Part shown: positions 47,650 through 59,553 of the stretch, one piece after another
How positions within the stretch are numbered: position 1 is the stretch's first letter
Layout: each line of letters begins with the position of its first letter
Assembly: GCF_932526225.1 (NCBI RefSeq)
Contig: NC_064034.1
Span: forward strand, 1,102,001-1,166,000
Reading direction: 5' to 3'
Length of the DNA: 64,000 nucleotides
Source: Nematostella vectensis
Taxonomy: Eukaryota; Cnidaria; Anthozoa; Actiniaria; Edwardsiidae
The notes under the pieces: model-generated
The model's database searches: none
Seen by the model: only the letters and a program-made list of their open reading frames with translations
Told to the model about the DNA's origin: nothing
Position numbers and translations under genes: made by a program

Positions 47650-48436
47650 TTGGATATATACTGACCAAAAAATCAGATATTTGGACATTGGTTCAGAAAC
47701 TGAAATAAAAACACAAAAGAAAGCCCTCAGACAGGAAACGAACCCGTGGCCTCTCGCACCCAAAGCTAGAATCATACCACTAGACAGCTTAGGCTAGGAT
47801 AGCTATTGTCCAAAAATTCAGATATTTAGACGTTGGTTTAGCAGCTGGAACAAAAACACAAAAGAAAGGGCTCAGACGGAAATCGAACTCGTGGCCTCTC
47901 GCACCCAAAGCCAGAATCATACCACTAGACCACTGAGCCTTGAATAGATACTCCGTCCAAAAAAGATTGGACATTAGTTTAGTAACTGAAACAAAAACAC
48001 AAAAGAAATTTCTCAGACTGGAATCTGCTACTTGGCCTCTCGTACCCAAATAGAGAATCATACAACTAGACCGCTGAGCCTTGTATAGATACTGTCCAAA
48101 AAATCGGATATGTGGACATTGGTTCAGTAACTGAAACAAAAACACAAAATAAAGGGCTCCGACGGGAATCGAACCCGTGGCCTCTCGCACCCAAAGCGAG
48201 AATCATACCACTAGACCACTGAGCCTTGGATATATACTGACCAAAAAATCAGATATTTGGACATTGGTTTAGAAATGGAAATAAAAACACAAAACAAAGG
48301 GCTCGGACGGGAATCGAACCCGTGGCCTCTCGCACCCAAAGCGAGAATCATACCACTAGACCACTGAGCCTTGGATAGATACTGTCCAAAAACATTGTAC
48401 ATTAGTTCAGTAACTGAAACAAAAACACAAAACAAA

Positions 48437-48508
48437 GGGCTCAGACGGGAATCGAACCCGTGGCCTCTCGCACCCAAAGCGAGAATCATACCACTAGACC
48501 ACTGAGCC
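48437..48508 (-). tRNA. tRNA-Pro (TGG), consensus gene
   Basis: The counterpart one repeat later (about 49579) has a one-base change at position 26. Confidence 0.9.
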
Positions 48509-49868
48509 TTGGATATATACTGTCCAAAAATTCAGATATTTGGACGTTGGTTTAGAAGCTGGAACAAAAACACAAAAGAAAGGGCTCAGACGGGAATCAA
48601 ACCCGTGGCCTCTCGCACCCGAAGCGAGAATCATACCACTAGACCACTGAGCCTTGGATAGATACTGTCCAAAAACATTGTACATTAGTTCAGTAACTGA
48701 AACAAAAACACAAAACAAAGGGCTCAGACGGGAATCGAACCCGTGGCCTCTCGCACCCAAAGCGAGAACCATACCACTAGACCACTGAGCCATGGATATA
48801 TACTGAACAAACAATCAGATATTTGGACATTCGTTCAGAAACTGAAATAAAAACACAAAAGAAAGCCCTCAGACAGGAAACGATACCGTGGCCTCTCGCA
48901 CCCAAAGCTAGAATCATACCACTAGACAGCTTAGGCTAGGATAGCTATTGTCCAAAAATTCAGATATTTAGACGTTGGTTTAGCAGCTGGAACAAAAACA
49001 CAAAAGAAAGGGCTCAGACGGAAATCGAACTCGTGGCCTCTCGCACCCAAAGCCAGAATCATACCACTAGACCACTGAGCCTTGAATAGATACTCCGTCC
49101 AAAAAAGATTGGACATTAGTTTAGTAACTGAAACAAAAACACAAAAGAAATTTCTCAGACTGGAATCTGCTACTTGGCCTCTCGTACCCAAAGAGAGAAT
49201 CATACAACTAGACCGCTGAGCCTTGTATAGATACTGTCCAAAAAATCGGATATGTGGACATTGGTTCAGTAACTGAAACAAAAACACAAAATAAAGGGCT
49301 CCGACGGGAATCGAACCCGTGGCCTCTCGCACCCAAAGCGAGAATCATACCACTAGACCACTGAGCCTTGGATATATACTGACCAAAAAATCAGATATTT
49401 GGACATTGGTTCAGAAATGGAAATAAAAACACAAAACAAAGGGCTCGGACGGGAATCGAACCCGTGGCCTCTCGCACCCAAAGCGAGAATCATACCACTA
49501 GACCATTGAGCCTTGGATAGATACTGTCCAAAAACATTGTACATTAGTTCAGTAACTGAAACAAAAACACAAAACAAAGGGCTCAGACGGGAATCGAACC
49601 CGTGGCCTCTCGCACCCAAAGCGAGAACCATACCACTAGACCACTGAGCCTTGGATATATACTGAACAAACAATCAGATATTTGGACATTGGTTCAGAAA
49701 CTGAAATAAAAACACAAAAGAAAGCCCTCAGACAGGAATCGAACACATGGCCTCTCGCACCCAAAGCTAGAATCATACCACTAGACCACTGAGCCTTGTA
49801 TAGATACTGTACAAAAAATCAGATATGTGGACATTGGTTCAGTAACTGAAACAAAAACACAAAACAAA

Positions 49869-49940
49869 GGGCTCAGACGGGAATCGAACCCGTGGCCTCT
49901 CGCACCCAAAGCGAGAATCATACCACTAGACCACTGAGCC
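49869..49940 (-). tRNA. tRNA-Pro (TGG), consensus gene
   Basis: Exact TGG sequence, flanked by CTAGC-stem relics on both sides. Confidence 0.9.
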
Positions 49941-51016
49941 TTGGATATATACTGACCAAAAAATCAGATATTTGGACATTGGTTCAGAAACTGAAACAAA
50001 AACACAACAGAAAGCTTTCAGACAGGATTCGAACCCGTGGCCTCTCGCACCCAAAGCTAGAATCATACCACTAGACAGCTGAGGCTAGGATACCTACTGT
50101 CCAAAAATTCAGATATTTAGACGTTGGTTTAGCAACTGGAACAAAAACACAAAAGAAAGGGCTCAGACGGAAATCGAACTCGTGGCCTCTCGCACCCAAA
50201 GCCAGAACCATACCATTAGACCACTGAGCCTTGAATAGATACTCCGTCCAAAAAAGATTGGACATTAGTTTAGTAACTGAAACAAAAACACAAAAGAAAT
50301 TTCTCAGACTGGAATCTGCTACATGGCCTCTCGTACCCAAAGAGAGAATCATACAACTAGACCGCTGAGCCTTGTATAGATACTGTCCAAAAAATCGGAT
50401 ATGTGGACATTGGTTCAGTAACTGAAACAAAAACACAAAATAAAGGGCTCCGACGGGAATCGAACCCGTGGCCTCTCGCACCCAAAGCGAGAATCATACC
50501 ACTAGACCACTGAGCCTTGGATATATACTGACCAAAAAATCAGATATTTGGACATTGGTTCAGAAATGGAAATAAAAACACAAAACAAAGGGTTCGGACG
50601 GGAATCGAACCCGTGGTCTCTCGCACCCAAAGCGAGAATCATACCACTGAGCCTTGGATAGATACTGACCAAAAAATCAGATATTTGTACATTGGTTTAG
50701 TAACTGAAACAAAAACACAAAACAAAGGGCTCAGACGGGAATCGAACCCGTGGCCTCTCGCACCCAAAGCGGGAATCATACCACTAGAACACTGAGCCTT
50801 GTATAGATACTGACCAAAAAATCAGATATTTGGACATTGGTTAAGAAACTGAAACAAAAACACAAAAGAAAGCCCTCAGACAGGAGTCGAACCCGTGGCC
50901 TCTCGCACCCAAAGCTAGAATCATACCACTAGACAGCTGAAGCTAGGATAGCTACTTTCCAAAAATTCAGATATTTGGACGTTGGTTTAGCAGCTGGAAC
51001 AAAAACACAAAAGAAA

Positions 51017-51088
51017 GGGCTCAGACGGGAATCGAACCCGTGGCCTCTCGCACCCGAAGCAAGAATCATACCACTAGACCACTGAGCC
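51017..51088 (-). tRNA. tRNA-Pro (CGG), G-U stem variant
   Basis: Sister of the AGG gene at 52311. Both have T29-G41 and otherwise consensus sequence. Confidence 0.8.
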
Positions 51089-52310
51089 TTGAATAGATAC
51101 TGTACAAAAAATCAGATATGTGGACATTGGTTCAGTAACTGAAACAAAAACACAAAAGAAAGGGCTCAGACGGGAATCGAACTAGTGGCCTCTCGCGCCC
51201 AAAGCCAGAATCATACCACTAGACCACTGAGCCTTGAATAGATACTCCGTCCAAAAAAGATTGGACATTAGTTCAGTAACTGAAACAAAAACACAAAAGA
51301 AAGGGCTCAGACGGGAATCGAACTCGTGGCCAATCGCACCCAAAGAGAGAATCATACAACTAGACCGCTGAGCTTTGTATAGATACTGTTCAAAAAATCA
51401 GATATGTGGACATTGGTTCAGTAACTGAAACAAAAACACAAAAGAAAGCCCTCAGACAGGAATCGAACACATGGCCTCTCGCACCCAAAGCTAGAATCAT
51501 ACCACTAGACCACTGAGCCTTGTATAGATACTGTACAAAAAATCAGATATGTGGACATTGGTTCAGTAACTGAAACAAAAACACAAAACAAAGGGCTCAG
51601 ACGGGAATCAAACCCGTGGCCTCTCGCACCCAAAGCGAGAATCATACCACTAGACCACTGAGCCTTGGATATATACTGACCAAAAAATCAGATATTTGGA
51701 CATTGGTTCAGAAGCTGAAACAAAAACACAACAGAAAGCTTTCAGACAGGAATCGAACCCGTGGCCTCTCGCACCCAAAGCTAGAATCATACCACTAGAC
51801 AGCTTAGGCTAGGATACCTACTGTCCAAAAATTCAGATATTTGGACGTTGGTTTAGAAGCTGGAACAAAAACACAAAAGAAAAGGCTCAGACGGGAATCG
51901 AACCCGTGGCCTCTCGCACCCGAAGCGAGAATCATACCACTAGACCACTGAGCCTTGGATAGATACTGTCCAAAAACATTGTACATTAGTTCAGTAACTG
52001 AAACAAAAACACAAAACAAAGGGCTCAGACGGGAATCGAACCCGTGGCCTCTCGCACCCAAAGCGAGAACCATACCACTAGACCACTGAGCCTTGGATAT
52101 ATACTGAACAAACAATCAGATATTTGGACATTGGTTCAGAAACTGAAATAAAAACACAAAAGAAAGCCCTCAGACAGGAAACGAACCCGTGGCCTCTCGC
52201 ACCCAAAGCTAGAATCATACCACTAGACAGCTGAAGCTAGGATAGCTACTTTCCAAAAATTCAGATATTTGGACGTTGGTTTAGCAGCTGGAACAAAAAC
52301 ACAAAAGAAA

Positions 52311-52382
52311 GGGCTCAGACGGGAATCGAACCCGTGGCCTCTCGCACCCTAAGCAAGAATCATACCACTAGACCACTGAGCC
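52311..52382 (-). tRNA. tRNA-Pro (AGG), single structurally sound copy
   Basis: The anticodon loop reads TTAGGGT. Every other base equals the CGG G-U variant, so all stems, A and B boxes and C73 are kept. A34 would be deaminated to inosine and read CCU/CCC/CCA. It is the only sound AGG copy I found here and evidently comes from a CGG unit by one base change. Confidence 0.82.
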
Positions 52383-53463
52383 TTGAATAGATACTGTACA
52401 AAAAATCAGATATGTGGACATTGGTTCAGTAACTGAAACAAAAACACAAAAGAAAGGGCTCAGACGGGAATCGAACTAGTGGCCTCTCGCGCCCAAAGCC
52501 AGAATCATACCACTAGACCACTGAGCCTTGAATAGATACTGTACAAAAAATCAGATATGTGGACATTGGTTCAGTAACTGAAACAAAAACACAAAAGAAA
52601 GGGCTCAGACGGGAATCGAACTCGTGGCCTCTCGCACCCAAAGAGAGAATCATACAACTAGACCGCTGAGCTTTGTATAGATACTGTTCAAAAAATCAGA
52701 TATGTTGACATTGGTTCAGTAACTGAAACAAAAACACAAAAGAAAGCCCTCAGACAGGAATCGAACACATGGCCTCTCGCACCCAAAGCTAGAATCATAC
52801 CACTAGACCACTGAGCCTTGTATAGATACTGTACAAAAAATCAGATATGTGGACATTGGTTCAGTAACTGAAACAAAAACACAAAACAAAGGGCTCAGAC
52901 GGGAATCAAACCCGTGGCCTCACGCACCCAAAGCGAGAATCATACCACTAGACCACTGAGCCTTGGATATATACTGACCAAAAAATCAGATATTTGGACA
53001 TTGGTTCAGAAGCTGAAACAAAAACACAACAGAAAGCTTTCAGACAGGAATCGAACCCGTGGCCTCTCGCACCCAAAGCTAGAATCATACCACTAGACAG
53101 CTTAGGCTAGGATACCTACTGTCCAAAAATTCAGATATTTGGACGTTGGTTTAGAAGCTGGAACAAAAACACAAAAGAAAGGGCTCAGACGGGAATCGAA
53201 CCCGTGGCCTCTAGCACCCGAAGCGAGAATCATACCACTAGACCACTGAGCCTTGGATAGATACTGTCCAAAAACATTGTACATTAGTTCAGTAACTGAA
53301 ACAAAAACACAAAACAAAGGGCTCAGACGGGAATCGAACCTGTGGCCTCTCGCACCCAAAGCGAGAACCATACCACTAGACCACTGAGCCTTGGATATAT
53401 ACTGAACAAACAATCAGATATTTGGACATTGGTTCAGAAACTGAAATAAAAACACAAAAGAAA

Positions 53464-53535
53464 GCCCTTAGACAGGAAACGAACCCGTGGCCTCTCGCAC
53501 TTAAAGCTAGAATCATACCACTAGACAGCTTAGGC
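53464..53535 (-). pseudogene. tRNA-Pro-derived relic with anticodon TAA
   Basis: Plus-strand CACTTAAAGCTAG yields a TAA anticodon. Acceptor and D-arm changes of the flipped class make it a relic. Confidence 0.65.
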
Positions 53536-54039
53536 TAGGATAGCTACTGTCCAAAAATTCAGATATTTAGACGTTGGTTTAGCAGCTGGAACAAAAACAC
53601 AAAAGAAAGGGCTCAGACGGAAATCAGACTCGTGGACTCTCGCACTCAAAGCCAGAATCATAACAGTAGACCACTGAGCCTTGAATAGATACTCCGTCCA
53701 AAAAAGATTGGACATTAGTTTAGTAACTGAAACAAAAACACAAAAGAAAGGGCTCAGACTGGAATCTGCTCCATGGCCTCTCGTACCCAAAGAGAGAATC
53801 ATACAACTAGACCGCTGAGTTTTGTATAGATACTGTCCAAAAAATCAGATATGTGGACATTGGTTCAGTAACTGAAACAAAAACGCAAAAGAAAGCCCTC
53901 AGACAGGAATCGAACACATGGCCTCCCGCACCCAAACCTAGAATCATACCACTAGACCACTGAGCCTTGTATAGATACTGTACAAAAAATCAGATATGTG
54001 GACATTGGTTCAGTAACTGAAACAAAAACACAAAACAAA

Positions 54040-54111
54040 GGGCTCAGACGGGAATCGAACCCGTGGCCTCTCGCACCCAAAGCGAGAATCATACCACTAG
54101 ACAGCTGATGC
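54040..54111 (-). pseudogene. Chimeric tRNA unit at a block junction
   Basis: The 3' part (T arm, anticodon arm) is TGG consensus, and the 5' part (plus-strand ACAGCTGATGC) is the acceptor-flipped class. Equivalent positions at 58336 and 63640 are flipped-class throughout, so a recombination breakpoint lies inside this gene. Its acceptor cannot pair fully. Confidence 0.75.
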
Positions 54112-54322
54112 TTGGATACCTACTGTCCAAAAATTCAGATATTTGGACGTTGGTTTAGAAGCTGGAACAAAAACACAAAAGAAAGGGCTCAGACGGGAAT
54201 CGAACCCGTGGCCTCTCGCACCCGAAGCAAGAATCATACCACTAGACCACTGAGCCTTGGATAGATACTGTCCAAAAACTTTGTACATTAGTTCAGTAAC
54301 TGAAACAAAAACACAAAACAAA

Positions 54323-54394
54323 GGGCTCAGACGGGAATCGAACCCGTGGCCTCTCGCACCCAAAGCGAGAATCATACCACTAGACCACTGAGCC
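54323..54394 (-). tRNA. tRNA-Pro (TGG), consensus gene
   Basis: First member of a triad with the relic at 54468 and the CGG gene at 54613; recurs at 58619 and 63923. Confidence 0.9.
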
Positions 54395-54612
54395 TTGGAT
54401 ATATACTGACCAAAAAATCAGATATTTGGACATTGGTTCAGAAACTGAAACAAAAACACAACAGAAAGCCCTCAGAAAGGAATCGAACCCGTGGCCTCTC
54501 GCACCCAAAGCTAGAATCATACCACTAGACAGCTGAGGCTCGGATACCTACTGTCCAAAAATTCAGATATTTGGACGTTGGTTTAGAAGCTGGAACAAAA
54601 ACACAAAAGAAA

Positions 54613-54684
54613 GGGCTCAGACGGGAATCGAACCCGTGGCCTCTCGCACCCGAAGCGAGAATCATACCACTAGACCACTGAGCC
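54613..54684 (-). tRNA. tRNA-Pro (CGG), consensus gene
   Basis: CGG member of the 54323 triad; recurs at 58909. Confidence 0.9.
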
Positions 54685-55896
54685 TTGGATAGATACTGTC
54701 CAAAAAACATTGGACATTAGTTCAGTAACTGAAACAAAAACACAAAAGAAAGCCCTCAGACAGGAATCGAACACATGGCCTCTCGCACCCAAAGCTAGAA
54801 TCATACCACTAGACCACTGAGCCTTGTATAGATACTGTACAAAAAATCAGATATGTGGACATTGGTTCAGTAACTGAAACAAAAACACAAAACAAAGGGC
54901 TCAGAAGGGAATCGAACCCGTGGCCTCTCGCACCCAAAGCGAGAATCATACCACTAGACCACTGAGCCTTGGATATATACTGACCAAAAAATCAGATATT
55001 TGGACATTGGTTCAGAAACTGAAACAAAAACACAACAGAAAGCCCTCAGACAGGAATCGAACCCGTGGCCTCTCGCACCCAAAGCTAGAATCATAACACT
55101 AGACAGCTGAGGCTTGGATACCTACTGTCCAAAAATTCAGATATTTGGACGTTGGTTTAGAAGCTGGAACAAAAACACAAAAGAAAGGGCTCAGACGGGA
55201 ATCAAACCCGTGGCCTCTCGCACCCGAAGCGAGAATCATACCACTAGACCACTGAGCCTTGGATAGATACTTTCCAAAAACATTGTACATTAGTTCAGTA
55301 ACTGAAACAAAAACACAAAACAAAGGGCTCAGACGGGAATCGAACCCGTGGCCTCTCGCACCCAAAGCGAGAACCATACCACTAGACCACTGAGCCTTGG
55401 ATATATACCGAACAAACAATCAGATATTTGGACATTGGTTCAGAAACTGAAATAAAAACACAAAAGAAAGACCTCAGACAGGAAACGAACCCGTGGCCTC
55501 TCGCACCCAAAGCTAGAATCATACCCCTAGACAGCTTAGGCTAGGATAGCTACTGTTCAAAAATTCAGATATTTAGACGTTGGTTTAGCAGCTGGAACAA
55601 AAACACAAAAGAAAGGGCTCAGACGGAAATCGAACTCGTGGCCTCTCGCACCCAAAGCCAGAATCATACCACTAGACCACTGAGCATTGAATAGATACTC
55701 CGTCCAAAAAAGATTGGACATTAGTTTAGTAACTGAAACAAAAACACAAAAGAAAGGGCTCAGATGGGAATCGAACCCGTGGCCTCTCGCACCCAAAGCG
55801 AGAATCATACCACTAGACCACTGAGCATTGAATAGATACTCCGTCCAAAAAAGATTGTACATTAGTTTAGTAACTGAAACAAAAACACAAAAGAAA

Positions 55897-55968
55897 GGGC
55901 TCAGACGGGAATCGAACCCGTGGCCTCTCGCACCCAAAGCGAGAATCATACCACTAGACCACTGAGCC
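55897..55968 (-). tRNA. tRNA-Pro (TGG), consensus gene
   Basis: Recurs at 61194. The adjacent unit on the left has a single T-arm change (CAGATGGG). Confidence 0.9.
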
Positions 55969-56331
55969 TTGTATAGATACTGTACAAAAAATCAGATATG
56001 TGAACATTGGTTCAGTAACTGAAACAAAAACACAAAACAAAGGGCTCAGACGGAAATAGAACCCGTGGCCTCTCGCACCCAAAGCGAGAATCATACCACT
56101 AGACCACTGAGCCTTGGATATATACTGACCAAAAAATCAGATATTTGGACATTGGTTCAGTAACTGAAACAAAAACACAAAACAAAGGGCTCAGACGGGA
56201 ATCGAACCCGTGGCCTCTCGCACCCAAAGCTAGAATCATACCACTAGACAGCTGAGGATTGGATACCTACTGTCCAAAAATTCAGATATTTGGACGTTGG
56301 TTTAGAAGCTGGAACAAAAACACAAAAGAAA

Positions 56332-56403
56332 GGGCTCAGACGGGAATCGAACCCGTGGCCTCTCGCACCCAAAGCGAGAATCATACCACTAGACCACTGA
56401 GCC
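56332..56403 (-). tRNA. tRNA-Pro (TGG), consensus gene
   Basis: The equivalent slot in copy 2 (61629) has CGG and one variable-arm change. Confidence 0.9.
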
Positions 56404-58190
56404 TTGGATAGATACTGTCCAAAAACATTGTACATTAGTTCAGTAACTGAAACAAAAACACAAAACAAAGGGCTCAGACGGGAATCGAACCCGTGGCCTC
56501 TCGCACCCAAAGCTAGAATCATACCACTAGACCACTGAGCCTTGTATAGATACTGTACAAAAAATCAGATATGTGGACATTGGTTCAGTAACTGAAACAA
56601 AAACACAAAACAAAGGGCTCAGAAGGGAATCGAACCCGTGGCCTCTCGCACCCAAAGCGAGAATCATACCACTAGACCACTGAGCCTTGGATATATACTG
56701 ACCAAAAAATCAGATATGTGGACATTGGTTCAGAAACTGAAACAAAAACACAACAGAAAGCCTTCAGAAAGGAATCGAACCCGTGGCCTCTCGCACCCAA
56801 AGCTAGAATCATACCACTAAACAGCTGAAGCTTGGATATCTACTGTCCAAAAATTCAGATATTTGGACGTTGGTTTAGAAGCTGGAACAAAAACACAAAA
56901 GAAAGGGCTCAGACGGGAATCTAACCCGTGGCCTCTCGCACCCGAAGCGAGAATCATACCACTGGACCACTAAGCCTTGGATAGATACTGTCAAAACAAA
57001 ATTGGACATTAGTTCAGTAACTGAAACAAAAACACAAAAGAAAGCCCTCAGACAGGAATCGAACACATGGCCTCTCGCACCCAAAGCTAGAATCATACCA
57101 CTAGACCACTGAGCCTTGTATAGATACTGTACAAAAAATCAGATATGTGGACATTGGTTCAGTAACTGAAACAAAAACACAAAACAAAGGGCTCAGAAGG
57201 GAATCGAACCCGTGGCCTCTCGCACCCAAAGCGAGAATCATACCACTAGACCACTGAGCCTTGGATATATACTGACCAAAAAATCAGATATTTGGACATT
57301 GGTTCAGAAACTGAAACAAAAAACAACAGAAAACCCTCAGACAGGAATCGAACCCGTGGCCTCTAGCACCCAAAACTAGAATCATAACACTAGACAGCTG
57401 AGGCATGGATACCTACTGTCCAAAAATTCAGATATTTGGACGTTGGTTTAGAAGCTGGAACAAAAACACAAAAGAAAGGGCTCAGACGGGAATAGAACCC
57501 GTGGCCTCTCGCACCCGAAGCGAGAATCATACCACTAGACCACTGAGCCTTGGGTGGATACTGTCCAAAAAACATTGGACATTAGTTCAGTAACTGAAAC
57601 AAAAACACAAAACAAAGGGCTCAGACGGGAATCGAACCCGTGGCCTCTCGCACCCAAAGCAAGAATCATACCACTAGACCACTGAGCCTTGGATATATAC
57701 TGACCAAAAAATCAGATATTTGGACATTGGTTCAGAAACTGAAACAAAAACACAACAGAAATCCCTCAGAAAGGAATCGAACCCGTGGCCTCTCGCACCC
57801 AAAGCTAGAATCATACCACTAGACATCTGAGGCTTGGATACCTACTGTCCAAAAATTCAGATATTTGGACGTTGGTTTAGAAGCTGGAACAAAAACACAA
57901 AAGAAAGGGCTCAGACGGGAATCTAACCCGTGGCCTCTCGCACCCGAAGCGAGAATCATACCACTAGACCACTGAGCCTTGGATAGATACTGTCCAAAAA
58001 ACATTGGACATTAGTTCAGTAACTGAAACAAAAACACAAAAGAAAGCCCTCAGACAGGAATCGAACACATGGCCTCTCGCACCCAAAGCTAGAATCATAC
58101 CACTAGACCACTGAGCCTTGTATAGATACTGTACAAAAAATCAGATATGTGGACATTGGTTCAGTAACTGAAACAAAAACACAAAACAAA

Positions 58191-58262
58191 GGGCTCAGAC
58201 GGGAATCGAACCCGTGGCCTCTCGCACCCAAAGCGAGAATCATACCACTAGACCACTGAGCC
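58191..58262 (-). tRNA. tRNA-Pro (TGG), consensus gene
   Basis: Recurs at 63495 (+5304). Confidence 0.9.
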
Positions 58263-58587
58263 TTGGATATATACTGACCAAAAAATCAGATATTTGGACA
58301 TTGGTTCAGAAACTGAAACAAAAACACAACAGAAAGCCCTCAGACAGGAATCGAACCCGTGGCCTCTCGCACCCAAAGCTAGAATCATACCACTAGACAG
58401 CTGATGCTTGGATACCTACTGTCCAAAAATTCAGATATTTGGACGTTGGTTTAGAAGCTGGAACAAAAACACAAAAGAAAGGGCTCAGATGGGAATCGAA
58501 GCCGTGGCCTCTCGCACCCGAAGCAAGAATCATACCACTAGACCACTGAGCCTTGGATAGATACTGTCCAAAAACTTTGTACATTAG

Positions 58588-58600
58588 TTCAGTAACTGAA
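58588..58600. other. Spacer hairpin TTCAGT-A-ACTGAA (type example)
   Basis: A 6+1+6 inverted repeat about 18 nt past the 3' end of the 58619 gene, just beyond its T-runs. Present in most spacers with the AGTTCAGTAACTGAAAC form; lost in the GTTTAGAAGCTGGAAC spacer class. Confidence 0.7.
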
Positions 58601-58602
58601 AC

Positions 58603-58614
58603 AAAAACACAAAA
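58603..58614 (-). terminator. Pol III terminator (type example)
   Basis: TTTT at 58611-58614 and TTTTT at 58603-58607, starting 5 nt past C73 of the 58619 gene. The same tandem T-runs follow most units; in the ACAACAG spacer class only the second run is left. Confidence 0.75.
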
Positions 58615-58629
58615 CAAAGGGCTCAGACG

Positions 58630-58640
58630 GGAATCGAACC
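58630..58640 (-). promoter_or_regulatory. B box GGTTCGATTCC (type example)
   Basis: Perfect match to the TFIIIC-binding consensus, in the T arm of the 58619 gene. Retained even in many relics, since most T-arm changes fall outside it. Confidence 0.85.
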
Positions 58641-58672
58641 CGTGGCCTCTCGCACCCAAAGCGAGAATCATA

Positions 58673-58683
58673 CCACTAGACCA
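58673..58683 (-). promoter_or_regulatory. A box TGGTCTAGTGG (type example)
   Basis: Fits the TRGYNNARNNG pattern, spanning the D arm of the 58619 gene. Lost in the D-arm-deleted class. Confidence 0.85.
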
Positions 58684-58694
58684 CTGAGCCTTGG

Positions 58695-58701
58695 ATATAT
58701 A
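58695..58701 (-). promoter_or_regulatory. TATA-like upstream element (type example)
   Basis: TATATAT lies 5-11 bp upstream of the 58619 gene, within the GGATATATACTG spacer class. It is too close to be a standard TATA box at -30, but could affect pol III start choice. Other spacer classes have TATCTATCC or TATCTATAC here. Confidence 0.35.
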
Positions 58702-58908
58702 CTGACCAAAAAATCAGATATTTGGACATTGGTTCAGAAACTGAAACAAAAACACAACAGAAAGCCCTCAGAAAGGAATCGAACCCGTGGCCTCTCGCAC
58801 CCAAAGCTAGAATCATACCACTAGACAGCTGAGGCTCGGATACCTACTGTCCAAAAATTCAGATATTTGGACGTTGGTTTAGAAGCTGGAACAAAAACAC
58901 AAAAGAAA

Positions 58909-58980
58909 GGGCTCAGACGGGAATCGAACCCGTGGCCTCTCGCACCCGAAGCGAGAATCATACCACTAGACCACTGAGCC
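58909..58980 (-). tRNA. tRNA-Pro (CGG), consensus gene
   Basis: Copy of 54613 and partner of 43849. Confidence 0.9.
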
Positions 58981-59481
58981 TTGGATAGATACTGTCCAAA
59001 AAACATTGGACATTAGTTCAGTAACTGAAACAAAAACACAAAAGAAAGCCCTCAGACAGGAATCGAACACATGGCCTCTCGCACCCAAAGCTAGAATCAT
59101 ACCACTAGACCACTGAGCCTTGTATAGATACTGTACAAAAAATCAGATATGTGGACATTGGTTCAGTAACTGAAAAAAAACACAAAACAAAGGGCTCAGA
59201 AGGGAATCGAACCCGTGGCCTCTCGCACCCAAAGCGAGAATCATACCACTAGACCACTGAGCATTGGATATATACTGACCAAAAAATCAGATATTTGGAC
59301 ATTGGTTCAGAAACTAAAACAAAAACACAACAGAAAGCCCTCAGACAGGAATCGAACCCGTGGCCTCTCGCACCCAAAGCTAGAATCATAACACTAGACA
59401 GCTGAGGCTTGGATACCTACTGTCCAAAAATTCAGATATTTGGACGTTGGTTTAGAAGCTGGAACAAAAACACAAAAGAAA

Positions 59482-59553
59482 GGGCTCAGACGGGAATCGA
59501 ACCCGTGGCCTCTCGCACCCAAAGCGAGAATCATACCACTAGACCACTGAGCC
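59482..59553 (-). tRNA. tRNA-Pro (TGG), consensus gene
   Basis: Partner of 44422; lies in the extra 1002-bp segment. Confidence 0.9.

Larger units (their letters stand above)
47789..50070 (-). repeat. 1142-bp higher-order repeat (8 monomers), two copies
   Basis: 47789 recurs at 48931, and part of the unit again near 50071 with a 7-bp longer period. Characteristic units have TTTCTCAG or CTCCGACGGG at the 3' end of the tRNA on the plus strand. Confidence 0.8.
50910..53505 (-). repeat. 1294-1298-bp higher-order repeat (9 monomers), two copies
   Basis: About 50910-52207 and 52208-53505. The offset changes from 1294 to 1298 where one spacer (CTCCGTCC class, near 51240) is replaced by another (CTGTAC class, near 52530). 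Contains the CGG/AGG pair at 51017 and 52311. Confidence 0.85.
54097..58392 (-). repeat. Large higher-order unit, copy 1 (4296 bp, 30 monomers)
   Basis: Repeated at 58393 with an extra 1002-bp (7-monomer) segment, giving 5304 bp, and a third copy begins at 63697. Gene order and most relics are conserved. Confidence 0.88.
58619..58690 (-). tRNA. tRNA-Pro (TGG), consensus gene
   Basis: Copy of 54323. Used here to place signals: anticodon at 58656-58658, A box at 58673-58683, B box at 58630-58640. Confidence 0.9.
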
